Of a stretch of 45,068 nt of DNA, positions 37,692 to 45,068 are shown piece after piece. Position numbers and translations under genes: made by a program. Under the pieces are notes generated by a model. That model was not told where the DNA came from. It saw nothing but the letters and a program-made list of their open reading frames with translations, and ran no database searches. The first letter of the stretch is position 1. Every line of letters starts with the position of its first letter. This stretch comes from Methanocorpusculum parvum (GTDB lineage: Archaea > Halobacteriota > Methanomicrobia > Methanomicrobiales > Methanocorpusculaceae), in NCBI GenBank assembly GCA_015063085.1, contig SUTD01000010.1, positions 1 through 45,068 on the forward strand. The letters are read 5' to 3'.

Positions 37692-38201
37692 TTATTCGTC
37701 AGTCTTTGAAATGTCGCGCAGTCTTTCAACACCGCCGACAGATTCAATAACATCCGCTGCAGCATTTGGGACATATGGTTTCCAGTCATCTCCTTCCAGC
37801 ATCTTCTGGCGGATTGCTGTGCCGGAAAGCGATGCTCTCTGGTACATCGGAGGGGATTCTACAGGAATGCCTGCCTCTTCAAAGAGCCGGATAACAAGCG
37901 GGTTTGAGGTGTATACTGCATCAAACGGCGGAACCATGGAGACAACATGGGATACCCAGAGCGCGTTTCGTTTGATATCCTCGAGCGGGATAATATAGAG
38001 CGGAATTTTTGCATCCGCTAACGCACGCCGAATCATTAAAACCCGCTCTCCTGCTGTGAATGGATGGCGGAGGTCGTGACTCATCTGGGCACTGCCGATT
38101 CCGATAATTAACTCGTCAACCTCTTCGCACAGGCCGTCGATGACTGCTTTGTGGCCGTTATGAAACGGCTGAAATCTTCCAACATAGAGTCCGCGCTTCA
38201 T
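37692..38201 (-). CDS. nadM: nicotinamide-nucleotide adenylyltransferase, archaeal type
   Basis: Joins AMP from ATP to nicotinamide (or nicotinic acid) mononucleotide, forming NAD or its deamido form. 169 residues with the nucleotidyltransferase motif [10 protein letters not shown] (H14, H17), [20 protein letters not shown] typical of archaeal NadM, and the second phosphate-binding motif [11 protein letters not shown]. The ATG overlaps the larB stop by four bases, so it is the third gene of a TPR-larB-nadM operon. Confidence 0.92.
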   Translation of the reverse strand: MKRGLYVGRFQPFHNGHKAVIDGLCEEVDELIIGIGSAQMSHDLRHPFTAGERVLMIRRALADAKIPLYIIPLEDIKRNALWVSHVVSMVPPFDAVYTSNPLVIRLFEEAGIPVESPPMYQRASLSGTAIRQKMLEGDDWKPYVPNAAADVIESVGGVERLRDISKTDE

Positions 38202-38971
38202 TTCCGTCCCCTTGCTTCTGCGATTAATGCCGCTGTCCGTGCCGCAAATGCTCCGGCAGTAAATCCTGCATCAATGTTGACGACAGTAATCACGGCACAG
38301 GACTGAAGCATTGAGGCAAGTGCTGCCTGACCATGTCCCATGTACCCGTATCCGGTAGAGACCGGAACACCGATAACCGGCCGGTCAACGAGGCCTGCAA
38401 CAACCGACGGAAGCGTTCCTTCGCGTCCTGCGCAGACCACAAAGACGTCAGCGCCGCGGACTTTTTCCAGAGCAGGGAACAGACGGTGGATTCCGGCAAC
38501 ACCTACATCATAGGCAGTAACAACCTCTGCCCCCATCTCTTCAGCGATTGCGCGTGCCTCTTCTGCCACGCGGATGTCAGAGGTTCCGGCAGTTAAAACT
38601 GCCACTCTTCCCCCGGACGGGGCTGGGCTTGTTCCATTAGTGAGAATCAGGATATTTCCTGCCTCGCGGAATTCTGCAGTAACTCCTTTTGGCAGTGCCG
38701 CACAGACTGCCTCAGTCTGTTCTCTGGTGATACGCGATGCCACACAGCGCCCTGCAGCCTGCACAAAGTTGTGCATAATCTGTACCAGAGAGTCCGTGTC
38801 CTTCCCTTCGGCTAACACAATCTCCGGCATACCGCAGCGTGCGGTACGCTCTAAATCAAGATTTGCAACATCTCCCACTTTAGAGACTGCAGGGGTTGTC
38901 AGCAGGGTTTCTGCCTCTTCAACAGAGAGACTTCCATCCTGAACCGCACGGAGAATCCGGGTTTTATCCAT
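38198..38971 (-). CDS. larB: LarB, pyridinium-3,5-biscarboxylate mononucleotide synthase
   Basis: First enzyme of the nickel-pincer nucleotide pathway; it carboxylates nicotinic acid adenine dinucleotide and removes AMP. 257 residues from ATG 38971, beginning [20 protein letters not shown]. The N-terminal part is family specific. The C-terminal half is PurE-like, with [37 protein letters not shown] and VPVSTGYG. The chosen start is two bases after the stop of the TPR gene; a frame extended 22 codons upstream would overlap it. No larC, larE or larA is in the window. Confidence 0.88.
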   Translation of the reverse strand: MDKTRILRAVQDGSLSVEEAETLLTTPAVSKVGDVANLDLERTARCGMPEIVLAEGKDTDSLVQIMHNFVQAAGRCVASRITREQTEAVCAALPKGVTAEFREAGNILILTNGTSPAPSGGRVAVLTAGTSDIRVAEEARAIAEEMGAEVVTAYDVGVAGIHRLFPALEKVRGADVFVVCAGREGTLPSVVAGLVDRPVIGVPVSTGYGYMGHGQAALASMLQSCAVITVVNIDAGFTAGAFAARTAALIAEARGRK

Positions 38972-38973
38972 AG

Positions 38974-39978
38974 TTATTCCTTCAATGCCGCATCGAGTGC
39001 GTTGGTCTTTTCGCTCTTGTGCAGTTTGTCTGCCCACGGGAGTTCGCGAACAGCGGACGAGGCTTTTGCCATCTCAAAAAATGCCTTTGCCTCGTCAATC
39101 TGCCCCATCCGTAACAGGTCATAGGCAATTCCAGCCCAGGCATCTGCATGAACGCTTCTCAGTTCAAGTGCTTTGCTGTAGTAGTGAATCGACTCTTCGA
39201 AGAGTTCCAGACGGGTTAAGACATCTGCCTGCATCATAAGGAAGGCAAAGTCTTCCGAATCGAAGGCGGCAGCTTTGGCAAATTCAGCCAGTCCCTCGTC
39301 CATCTTCTTCTGCATAACAAGAACCGCACCAATTCTCATGTGAATCTCTGCAGTCTCCTGTAATGCAAGGGATTTACGGAATGCAGCTTCCGCATCAGCC
39401 CAGAGTGCAAGGCGTGCTTTGGTGTCTGCATACATCAGCCAGTCTTTTGCAGATGGAGAGTCTGTCACAATCTTTTCGCGCAGTTCCATCTCGCGGGCAA
39501 GTGCTGCGGATGCATCAGCAGGTCTGCCTAATGCTTCATAAACACGAACCATGCGGTGCTGAATGGTTGGATCATCTGGATGGTCTGCGGCAAGAAGAGA
39601 ATAGAGAACAAGCGCCTCGTCATACTTTCCCATTTTGCCGAGCATATCGCCAACACGGATGTGACAGCGCGGGTTTCCCGAGATGTTCGATGCTTTTTCG
39701 AAGAGGAGTTTTGCTTCTTCGAACTGGTGCAGGACATCTAATGCATTTCCAAGCAGGCTGATGTATTTGGGGTTTTCCGGTTCGAGGTCGTATGCTGCTG
39801 CATATGCATCTCCGGATTCATAGAGTTTCTGCTGTTTTAAAAGTACATATCCAAGTTCAGCCCATGCAGCGGCATCGGTTTCGTTTTCTTTGAGATATTC
39901 GCGGAAGAGGTTTTCTGCGGCTTCATATTCACGGGATGCCGCTTTTTCCTGCGCATTTGTTAAGAGTGCGACAGACAT
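38974..39978 (-). CDS. TPR-repeat protein
   Basis: 334 residues made of tetratricopeptide-type helix pairs from near the start (ALLTNAQEKAASREYEAAEN) to about residue 310; examples are AAWAELGYVLLKQQKLYESG, KYISLLGNALDVLHQFEEAK, HIRVGDMLGKMGKYDEALVL and AWAGIAYDLLRMGQIDEAKA. No signal peptide or catalytic domain is visible, so it should be a cytoplasmic interaction scaffold. The ATG at 39978 is chosen because the 27 codons before it look like non-coding sequence. It is the first gene of an operon with larB and nadM; its partner is unknown. Confidence 0.85.
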   Translation of the reverse strand: MSVALLTNAQEKAASREYEAAENLFREYLKENETDAAAWAELGYVLLKQQKLYESGDAYAAAYDLEPENPKYISLLGNALDVLHQFEEAKLLFEKASNISGNPRCHIRVGDMLGKMGKYDEALVLYSLLAADHPDDPTIQHRMVRVYEALGRPADASAALAREMELREKIVTDSPSAKDWLMYADTKARLALWADAEAAFRKSLALQETAEIHMRIGAVLVMQKKMDEGLAEFAKAAAFDSEDFAFLMMQADVLTRLELFEESIHYYSKALELRSVHADAWAGIAYDLLRMGQIDEAKAFFEMAKASSAVRELPWADKLHKSEKTNALDAALKE

Positions 39979-40102
39979 TATACTGTATAATTTGGTGTGG
40001 AAGATGATTAAGGATGCTGACTGAAACATCCGAGTTTTACAGATATGTAAAATATTCATACTGCTTATTTTAAGTCATCTAACATCCAATTACTACTAAC
40101 AC

Positions 40103-41224
40103 ATGCGCAGCCCCGCAAAAAATATGAATAATACTGCAGGAAAGTATCACGCAGTTCGTCGGAGGAAGATGACCGTTATCATCATTCTCGCGGTTCTTCT
40201 GGTAGTATCCTCAATTATCGCGCTTGGAATCGGTTCAGTTTTCATCCCTCCGGTTGAAGTTCTCGAAGCACTGCTCCACGCGCTCTTCCCGGGACTTATT
40301 GTTGCTCCGGAAGGTACTGCAGATATCGTTGTAAACTTCCGCATGCCAAGAATTCTGCTTGCAGTACTGACCGGAGTGGCTCTCGCTGCAGCGGGTGCTG
40401 TCATGCAGGGACTGCTGAGAAACCCGCTGGTGTCTCCATTTACCCTGGGACTTTCATCTGCTGCTTCCTTTGGTGCTGCTTTGATGATTGTCTTAGGTCC
40501 TGCGGTTTTTGGTGCGGCATTTGCCGGTTCGGTTGCATTCCTTGGATTTTCCTTTACCGTAAAATCTCTGCTCTTGATTCTTTCTGCCTTCCTCTTCGGC
40601 TGGCTCAGTGTGGTTTTGGTTTATCTTATTTCCAGAAGCCGCCAGACCTCGCAGGCTGTGATGGTTTTAGCCGGTGTCGTTATCGGGTATCTGTTCCAGG
40701 CAGGACTTCTTGCCCTCAAATATGTCTCAAATGATGATGCGCTGCGTGAGATTGTCACCTGGATGATGGGGGGTATGTGGGGAGCTACCTGGCAGACGGT
40801 GTTCATCTTAACTCCGGTTGTTCTTATCTGCTTCTTCCTTATTGAGCGCAAAGCCTGGGATTTGAACACGTTATCAAGCGGTGATGATGTTGCCCGGAAC
40901 TTAGGTATCAATGTTGACCGGTTCAGAATTATCGGGCTTCTGATTGTAAGTTTTGCTGCATCCGCCTGTCTTGCATTTACCGGAATCATTGGATTTGTGG
41001 GACTGATGGCTCCGCATATATGCCGGATGCTGATTGGAAACGATTACCGGTATCTGCTTCCCGCATCAGCCCTCATGGGAGCACTGATTCTTCTGATTTC
41101 TGACACCGTTGCCCGGGTGATTCTGGCCCCGGTTGAGATTCCGGTTGGTGTTATCATGTATGTGCTTGGAGGAATTTTCTTCCTCTTTTTAATTACCAGA
41201 GGACACGGGAGGTATCTCTCATGA
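40103..41224 (+). CDS. ABC importer permease, FecCD/BtuC family
   Basis: 373 residues with about ten membrane helices, starting after a short charged N-terminus (HAVRRRKMTVIIILAVLL). Family segments are PRILLAVLTGVALAAAGAVM, QGLLRNPLVSPFTLGLSSAA, and the ATPase-contacting region near GFVGLMAPHICRMLIGNDYR. Homodimers of such permeases move iron-chelates, haem or cobalamin. It overlaps the ATPase gene by four bases. Substrate is unresolved; corrinoid or iron complexes are the likeliest in a methanogen. Confidence 0.9.
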   Translation: MRSPAKNMNNTAGKYHAVRRRKMTVIIILAVLLVVSSIIALGIGSVFIPPVEVLEALLHALFPGLIVAPEGTADIVVNFRMPRILLAVLTGVALAAAGAVMQGLLRNPLVSPFTLGLSSAASFGAALMIVLGPAVFGAAFAGSVAFLGFSFTVKSLLLILSAFLFGWLSVVLVYLISRSRQTSQAVMVLAGVVIGYLFQAGLLALKYVSNDDALREIVTWMMGGMWGATWQTVFILTPVVLICFFLIERKAWDLNTLSSGDDVARNLGINVDRFRIIGLLIVSFAASACLAFTGIIGFVGLMAPHICRMLIGNDYRYLLPASALMGALILLISDTVARVILAPVEIPVGVIMYVLGGIFFLFLITRGHGRYLS

Positions 41225-41991
41225 AAATCGCTGTTGAGCACTTAACCCAGCAGTATGGTTCTCACGTTGTCCTGGATGATGTAAGTTTTACCGCAGAGTC
41301 AGGGAAGGTGACTGCCCTCCTTGGTCCAAATGGTGCCGGAAAGTCCACGCTGATTAAGACCATAGCTGACATCCAGCCAATCCGTTCCGGAAAGATTCTG
41401 GTCAATGATACTGATATAACCACAGTCTCAAAAACCGAGCGGGCGAAGATGATTGGCTACGTACCGCAGTACTTCCATTACACGTCCTTTACCTCGGTTC
41501 TGGATACAGTACTTATCGGACGCCGGCCGTACATGAGCTGGTCAGTATCCGATGAGGATTTGGAAGCAGTTGATGCAGCACTTTCTACGATGCATATTGA
41601 AGACTTGGCAGAACGTTTCGTTAACGAACTTTCCGGCGGACAGCGTCAGCGGGTTTTTATTGCCCGTGCCCTTGCTCAGAATCCGGATTTCTTCCTCTTC
41701 GACGAGCCGACCAGTTCTCTGGATCTTCGCCACCAGTTAGAGACACTTGCTGTTATGCAGAAGGTGGTTCATGCAAATAACTCCGGAATGATTGTTGCCC
41801 TCCATGACCTAAACCTCGCTCTTCGGTATGCGGATTCTGTTGTTTTGTTAAAGGACGGAAGAATCTATGCGGATGGAAAGCCTGAGGATGTACTGACGGA
41901 AACGGCCGTTCGCGATGTCTACGGGGTTGAATCGGAAGTGGTGGAGAAGGAGACAGGAAGGTTTATTCTGTCTTACGAACCATCATATTAG
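41221..41991 (+). CDS. ABC importer ATPase, FecE/BtuD family
   Basis: 256 residues with Walker A GPNGAGKST (35-43), the Q-loop in GYVPQYFHY, the signature LSGGQRQR, Walker B FFLFDEPTSSLD and the H-loop LHDLNLALRY. It powers the permease encoded immediately upstream (ATGA overlap), and the binding-protein gene starts one base after its stop. All nucleotide-binding motifs are intact. Confidence 0.93.
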   Translation: MKIAVEHLTQQYGSHVVLDDVSFTAESGKVTALLGPNGAGKSTLIKTIADIQPIRSGKILVNDTDITTVSKTERAKMIGYVPQYFHYTSFTSVLDTVLIGRRPYMSWSVSDEDLEAVDAALSTMHIEDLAERFVNELSGGQRQRVFIARALAQNPDFFLFDEPTSSLDLRHQLETLAVMQKVVHANNSGMIVALHDLNLALRYADSVVLLKDGRIYADGKPEDVLTETAVRDVYGVESEVVEKETGRFILSYEPSY

Positions 41992-41992
41992 T

Positions 41993-42982
41993 ATGAATAA
42001 ATTAATCTGGGCAGTCTTAGCTGTCGTACTGATGCTGATGACTGCCGGGTGTGTTGTGCCGGAAGTGGGGGATTTTCAGATTACCAATTCTGACGGGACA
42101 ACAACCGCTCTTTTTGGTGATGCGGAAAAAATTGTTCTGCTGAACTCAAATGCCGGGGAGATTCTGTATCTGCTAGGGGAAGAGCAGCGTGTTATCGGCA
42201 TTTCCCAGTCAATTGCCAACAATGCCGAGCAGCGGATGATGTATTCCGAGGCGAAGATTATCGGCGCGTGGAATGAGCCGGATGTGGAGTATCTGATTTC
42301 GATGGGGGCGGATGTGGTTCTTGCGTACTCTGATGCAAAGCCGAAGAATGCCGAGGTCTTAGCGGCTGCCAATATTCCTGTTGTTTATGTGGACTGCACA
42401 AAGCCGGAAACGATGGTGTCTGACATTCGCGAGATGGGAAAACTGGTTGGAAAACCGGAGCGGGCAGAAGTGATTGCGGCATTCTATACCGAGGTGATGG
42501 AGGAGGTACGCTCTGCCTCAATGCTTGCGTCAACTCACCACACCATCTATGCGGAAAGCTATACTGCATGGTTCGGACAGGGAACGGATACCGGAATGGG
42601 ACAGCTGATCTCCTGGACGTTCGGGCAGAATATTATGCAGGACTCAGGAGCAAAGAAGCTCTCAGACGAATGGGTGGTTACTTCAAACCCGGAGATTATT
42701 GTCAAACTCGTAAACAGTATGGATAATGCAGATGCAGCCCTGCGGGAGATTGAAGACCGCCGCGGATTTTATCGCGTGTCAGCAGTGCAGAATGAGAAGG
42801 TCTGGCTTATTCGAAATGACTTAACTTATGGTCCGCGCAGCTGTGCGGCAGCGGTTGCACTCTTCAAAATGGAGTATCCGGGAATTCAATTTGATTTAAC
42901 TCCGGAAGGAGTGCTTGCCGAGTTTAACAAACGCTTTGGAACAGATTTCGAGACGGAGAAAGTTACCTATCCGGCTCTCTGA
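41993..42982 (+). CDS. substrate-binding lipoprotein of the ABC importer
   Basis: 330 residues with a lipoprotein signal: MNKLIWAVLAVVLMLMTAGC, lipobox cysteine at 20. It is a class III periplasmic-binding protein (BtuF/FecB type) with two lobes: the first has IVLLNSNAGEILYLLGEEQR and VEYLISMGADVVLAY, the second NPEIIVKL and RSCAAAVALF, joined by the long helix DIREMGKLVGKPERAEVIAA. Residues that would name the ligand are not diagnostic. ATG 41993 is used because it produces the signal peptide directly. It completes the importer operon, followed by T runs at 42983-42988 and 42995-43002. Confidence 0.88.
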   Translation: MNKLIWAVLAVVLMLMTAGCVVPEVGDFQITNSDGTTTALFGDAEKIVLLNSNAGEILYLLGEEQRVIGISQSIANNAEQRMMYSEAKIIGAWNEPDVEYLISMGADVVLAYSDAKPKNAEVLAAANIPVVYVDCTKPETMVSDIREMGKLVGKPERAEVIAAFYTEVMEEVRSASMLASTHHTIYAESYTAWFGQGTDTGMGQLISWTFGQNIMQDSGAKKLSDEWVVTSNPEIIVKLVNSMDNADAALREIEDRRGFYRVSAVQNEKVWLIRNDLTYGPRSCAAAVALFKMEYPGIQFDLTPEGVLAEFNKRFGTDFETEKVTYPAL

Positions 42983-43002
42983 TTTTTTACACCATTTTTT
43001 TT
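42983..43002 (+). terminator. double T-run after the importer operon
   Basis: T6 immediately after the stop and T8 seven bases later. The rest of the 280-base convergent gap has no gene. It holds CTGAGAA/TTCTCAG (43172-43188) and the opposing terminator. Confidence 0.5.
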
Positions 43003-43223
43003 CTACGGTTTGAGAGAACTGAGACCTGGTATTTTTTATCTTTGGATTCTCTTTATCTCCTGTCCGTTTTTCTTGCAGCTCAAAGGAAGATAATGCAGCT
43101 GAACTATCTTCGGATTATTCCATGTTGATTGATGTAATCATCTTTTTGAAAATCTCATGGTGTGAGAAATACTGAGAACCCTTCTCAGAAAATATACACA
43201 AAACAGTATCCCATGCGGGAAGG

Positions 43224-43246
43224 AAAAAGTTTAGGGGAGAGTCCCC
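43224..43246 (-). terminator. hairpin and T5 after the nhaC-like gene
   Basis: On the minus strand GGGGA-CTC-TCCCC (43246-43234) is followed shortly by TTTTT (43228-43224), 17 bases beyond the stop codon. Confidence 0.5.
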
Positions 43247-43262
43247 GTATTTTTCATCAGTC

Positions 43263-45065
43263 TTACTCAGCAGCTTCTTTGCCGTTCCAGGTTGGAACTT
43301 TCTTTCCAACGAAGAGGAGGACAAGGACGAGGATGACTGCCATTGCAATGAGAGTAATCCATACGTTGAGTCCAAGACCGACTAAGATGTATCCTGCGAT
43401 AACGACAACACCGACAGTGACTGCGTATACAATCTGAGTCATAACGTGGTCGATAAGACTGCATCCTGCTCCCATAGAGGAGAGAATGGAGGTGTCGGAG
43501 ATTGGAGAGCTGTGGTCACCAAAGATTGCTCCGGTTAAGACTGCAGAGGAACACATCAGGATGTATGCGTATGCAGATCCGGAAGAGGTAATCTCCATGC
43601 CGGTGATTCCAACGATTGCTGCTGCAAGCGGGATACAGAGCGGGAGGAGAATTGCCATGGTTCCGTATGCGGTTCCGGTTGCGAAGGAGACGACTGCTGC
43701 GATAACGAAGATTAATGCAGGTACGATGAACTGCGGAAGTATATCAGAGAGGTTGGAAACTAAGAAGTGTGCAGTTCCAAGGTCGCCAATAACAGATCCA
43801 ATGGACCATGCAAGGATTAAGACGATACAGACGAAGAGCATGGACTTCATACCGTGTGCCCAGGTCTCGATACCATCCTTGAGGGTGAAAATCTTCTCGA
43901 CGAATCCCATGATGATTGCAACGATACAGGCTAAGAGACCAGCCTGGAACAGAACAATGGATGCATCAGAAGCACTGTATGCTTCACGAACAGCTTCGAA
44001 GAAAGAGAGTCCTTCAAGTGCTTCTGCGCCAACTGCTGCTGCACCATTGGTGTAGAACAGAACAACTGCGGAAACGATTAAGACACCAACCGGAATGATT
44101 GCATTCCAGATGTTTGGCGGAGTTACTTTCTTGGAGGACTTTAAGATACCATAGTCTTCTTTGATTTCTTCCTTTTCTTCATCAATAACCTTCTCGGTTT
44201 CCATAACCTCGGATCCCGGGTTGATGGTCTCACCAGTGGTTCTTGCACGAACCTCTGCCTTGAGCATCGGACCGAAGTCGCGGAGGAGGAATGCGGTTGC
44301 AAAGACGAAGAAGAGTGCCATGATGTTGTAGAATCTGTACGGGATGGTGTCAATGAAGATACCGTATGCGGTAACTCCGGTAATACCTGCGATGGTAAGA
44401 CCTTCGTTGATGTTGACAAGCTCAGTTCCAATCCAGGTGGAGATGAGCATGATACCGGCAACCGGTGCTGCAGTAGAGTCAACGATGTATGCGAGTTTCT
44501 CGCGGGAGATGCGGTACTTGTCACAGAGCGGTCTCATGATAGGACCAATGATTAATGCGTTTGCATAGTCATCGAAGAAGATAACCCAGGAGGAAATCCA
44601 CATGGTAATCTGTGCACTGCGCGGTCCTTTTGCAACTTTAACAACGAGGTCAGCGATTGCACGCATTCCACCCATTCTGGTGATTAATGCGATTAATGCA
44701 CCAATGACTAAGACCTGCATAATGATACCTGCATCCCAGCGGTCTGCTAAGGTACCAATGAAGTAGTCAGTGGAGTTGAAGAATGCACCGGTGATAGATC
44801 CAAGAAGGTCACCAGAGACAAGTGCAACCATCCATGCACCGGAGAGAACTCCAAGGAACAGGGAAAGAATAACGTTGCGGGTTAAGAAGGCAAGCAGCAG
44901 GGCTAATGCTGGCGGGATAAGCGTCCAGACGCCGTAGAGTGCTGCAAAGGCTTCTGCATCCCCTCCTTCCGGCATGGAGCCAAAGTATCCGCAGATAACC
45001 GGGATTAAAAAGGCTGCCAGTGTCAGAACGATGGCAATGATGTTAGCCAGTTTTGTTTTATCCAT
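43263..45065 (-). CDS. NhaC-family Na+/H+ antiporter
   Basis: 600 residues, about 12-14 membrane helices, with a soluble acidic loop (about 285-312, EVMETEKVIDEEKEEIKEDY) in the middle. Family features are the repeated SWVIFFDDYANALIIGPIMR and FGDHSSPISDTSILSSMGAG, with GTAYGTMAILLPL in the second half. NhaC-type carriers exchange sodium for protons, or metabolites such as lactate and malate. Methanogens depend on sodium gradients, so sodium export is plausible. The ATG at 45065 is three bases from the window end, so a more upstream start cannot be ruled out. Its promoter lies outside. Confidence 0.85.
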   Translation of the reverse strand: MDKTKLANIIAIVLTLAAFLIPVICGYFGSMPEGGDAEAFAALYGVWTLIPPALALLLAFLTRNVILSLFLGVLSGAWMVALVSGDLLGSITGAFFNSTDYFIGTLADRWDAGIIMQVLVIGALIALITRMGGMRAIADLVVKVAKGPRSAQITMWISSWVIFFDDYANALIIGPIMRPLCDKYRISREKLAYIVDSTAAPVAGIMLISTWIGTELVNINEGLTIAGITGVTAYGIFIDTIPYRFYNIMALFFVFATAFLLRDFGPMLKAEVRARTTGETINPGSEVMETEKVIDEEKEEIKEDYGILKSSKKVTPPNIWNAIIPVGVLIVSAVVLFYTNGAAAVGAEALEGLSFFEAVREAYSASDASIVLFQAGLLACIVAIIMGFVEKIFTLKDGIETWAHGMKSMLFVCIVLILAWSIGSVIGDLGTAHFLVSNLSDILPQFIVPALIFVIAAVVSFATGTAYGTMAILLPLCIPLAAAIVGITGMEITSSGSAYAYILMCSSAVLTGAIFGDHSSPISDTSILSSMGAGCSLIDHVMTQIVYAVTVGVVVIAGYILVGLGLNVWITLIAMAVILVLVLLFVGKKVPTWNGKEAAE

Positions 45066-45068
45066 AAT

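Noticed and set aside
43172-43188. CTGAGAA/TTCTCAG hairpin as a repeat shared with 32551-32565
   Set aside because: The two stems share only CTGAG/CTCAG and differ in loop and length, so they are too short to call a repeat family.
43486-44055. 189-codon plus-strand frame opposite the antiporter gene
   Set aside because: It is antisense to conserved NhaC membrane segments; no promoter or recognisable protein.

Overview
The window looks like the chromosome of a mesophilic methanogenic euryarchaeon, most probably of the Methanomicrobiales (a Methanocorpusculum-like genome is my best guess; this is inference). The support is a clear Mmp10 (McrA arginine methylase), a probable methanogenesis marker 11 relative, a proteasome-activating nucleotidase with an HbYX tail, archaeal GluRS, NadM, Pth2 and TruD, and TATA boxes about 27 bases before many start codons (leaderless transcripts). 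Bacterial-type genes are mixed in: gyrBA, grpE-dnaK-dnaJ and full-length purH. Genes are densely packed, with many 1-11 base overlaps, and oligo-T terminators follow most transcription units.

Layout. 1-2897 (minus): mmp10, glutamine synthetase and the start of a further gene. 3069-4754: an acyl-CoA synthetase. 4828-7676 (minus): an A+T-rich accessory block with a lipoprotein and two paralogous zinc-ribbon/membrane/transglutaminase-like proteins. 7753-13644 (plus): CYTH protein, PhoU-like regulator with overlapping adenine glycosylase, gltX with an abutting unknown gene, and a DUF368 polyprenyl-phosphate transporter. 13718-15988 (minus): HTH protein and purH. 16098-18384 (plus): phosphoglucosamine mutase and an SPL-like radical SAM protein. 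18410-20081 (minus): PAN and a small partner. 20184-22803 (plus): tldD-tldE. 22838-25474 (minus): ACT protein, homoserine dehydrogenase, Mmp11-like protein. 25622-27259 (plus): pth2-truD. 27260-27585: a non-coding stretch with three tandem hairpins. 27586-31115 (plus): grpE-dnaK-dnaJ. 31187-32496 (plus): a TatD-like and a TcdA-like protein. 32622-37026 (minus): gyrB-gyrA. 37255-39978 (minus): desulfoferrodoxin, then TPR-larB-nadM. 40103-42982 (plus): a three-gene metal-chelate/cobalamin-type ABC importer. 43263-45065 (minus): an NhaC antiporter.

Functional groupings: protein quality control (PAN, TldDE, DnaKJ-GrpE), tRNA and translation (GltX, Pth2, TruD, TcdA-like), biosynthesis (GlnA, Hom with its separate ACT protein, PurH, GlmM, NadM, LarB), and cofactor or metal uptake. 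I saw no rRNA, tRNA, CRISPR array, transposase or phage gene. The least explained items are the 4.8-7.7 kb block, the hairpin array at 27.3 kb, the cysteine tail of DnaK, the symmetric sites upstream of gyrB and phoU, and the unknown genes attached to gltX and pan.
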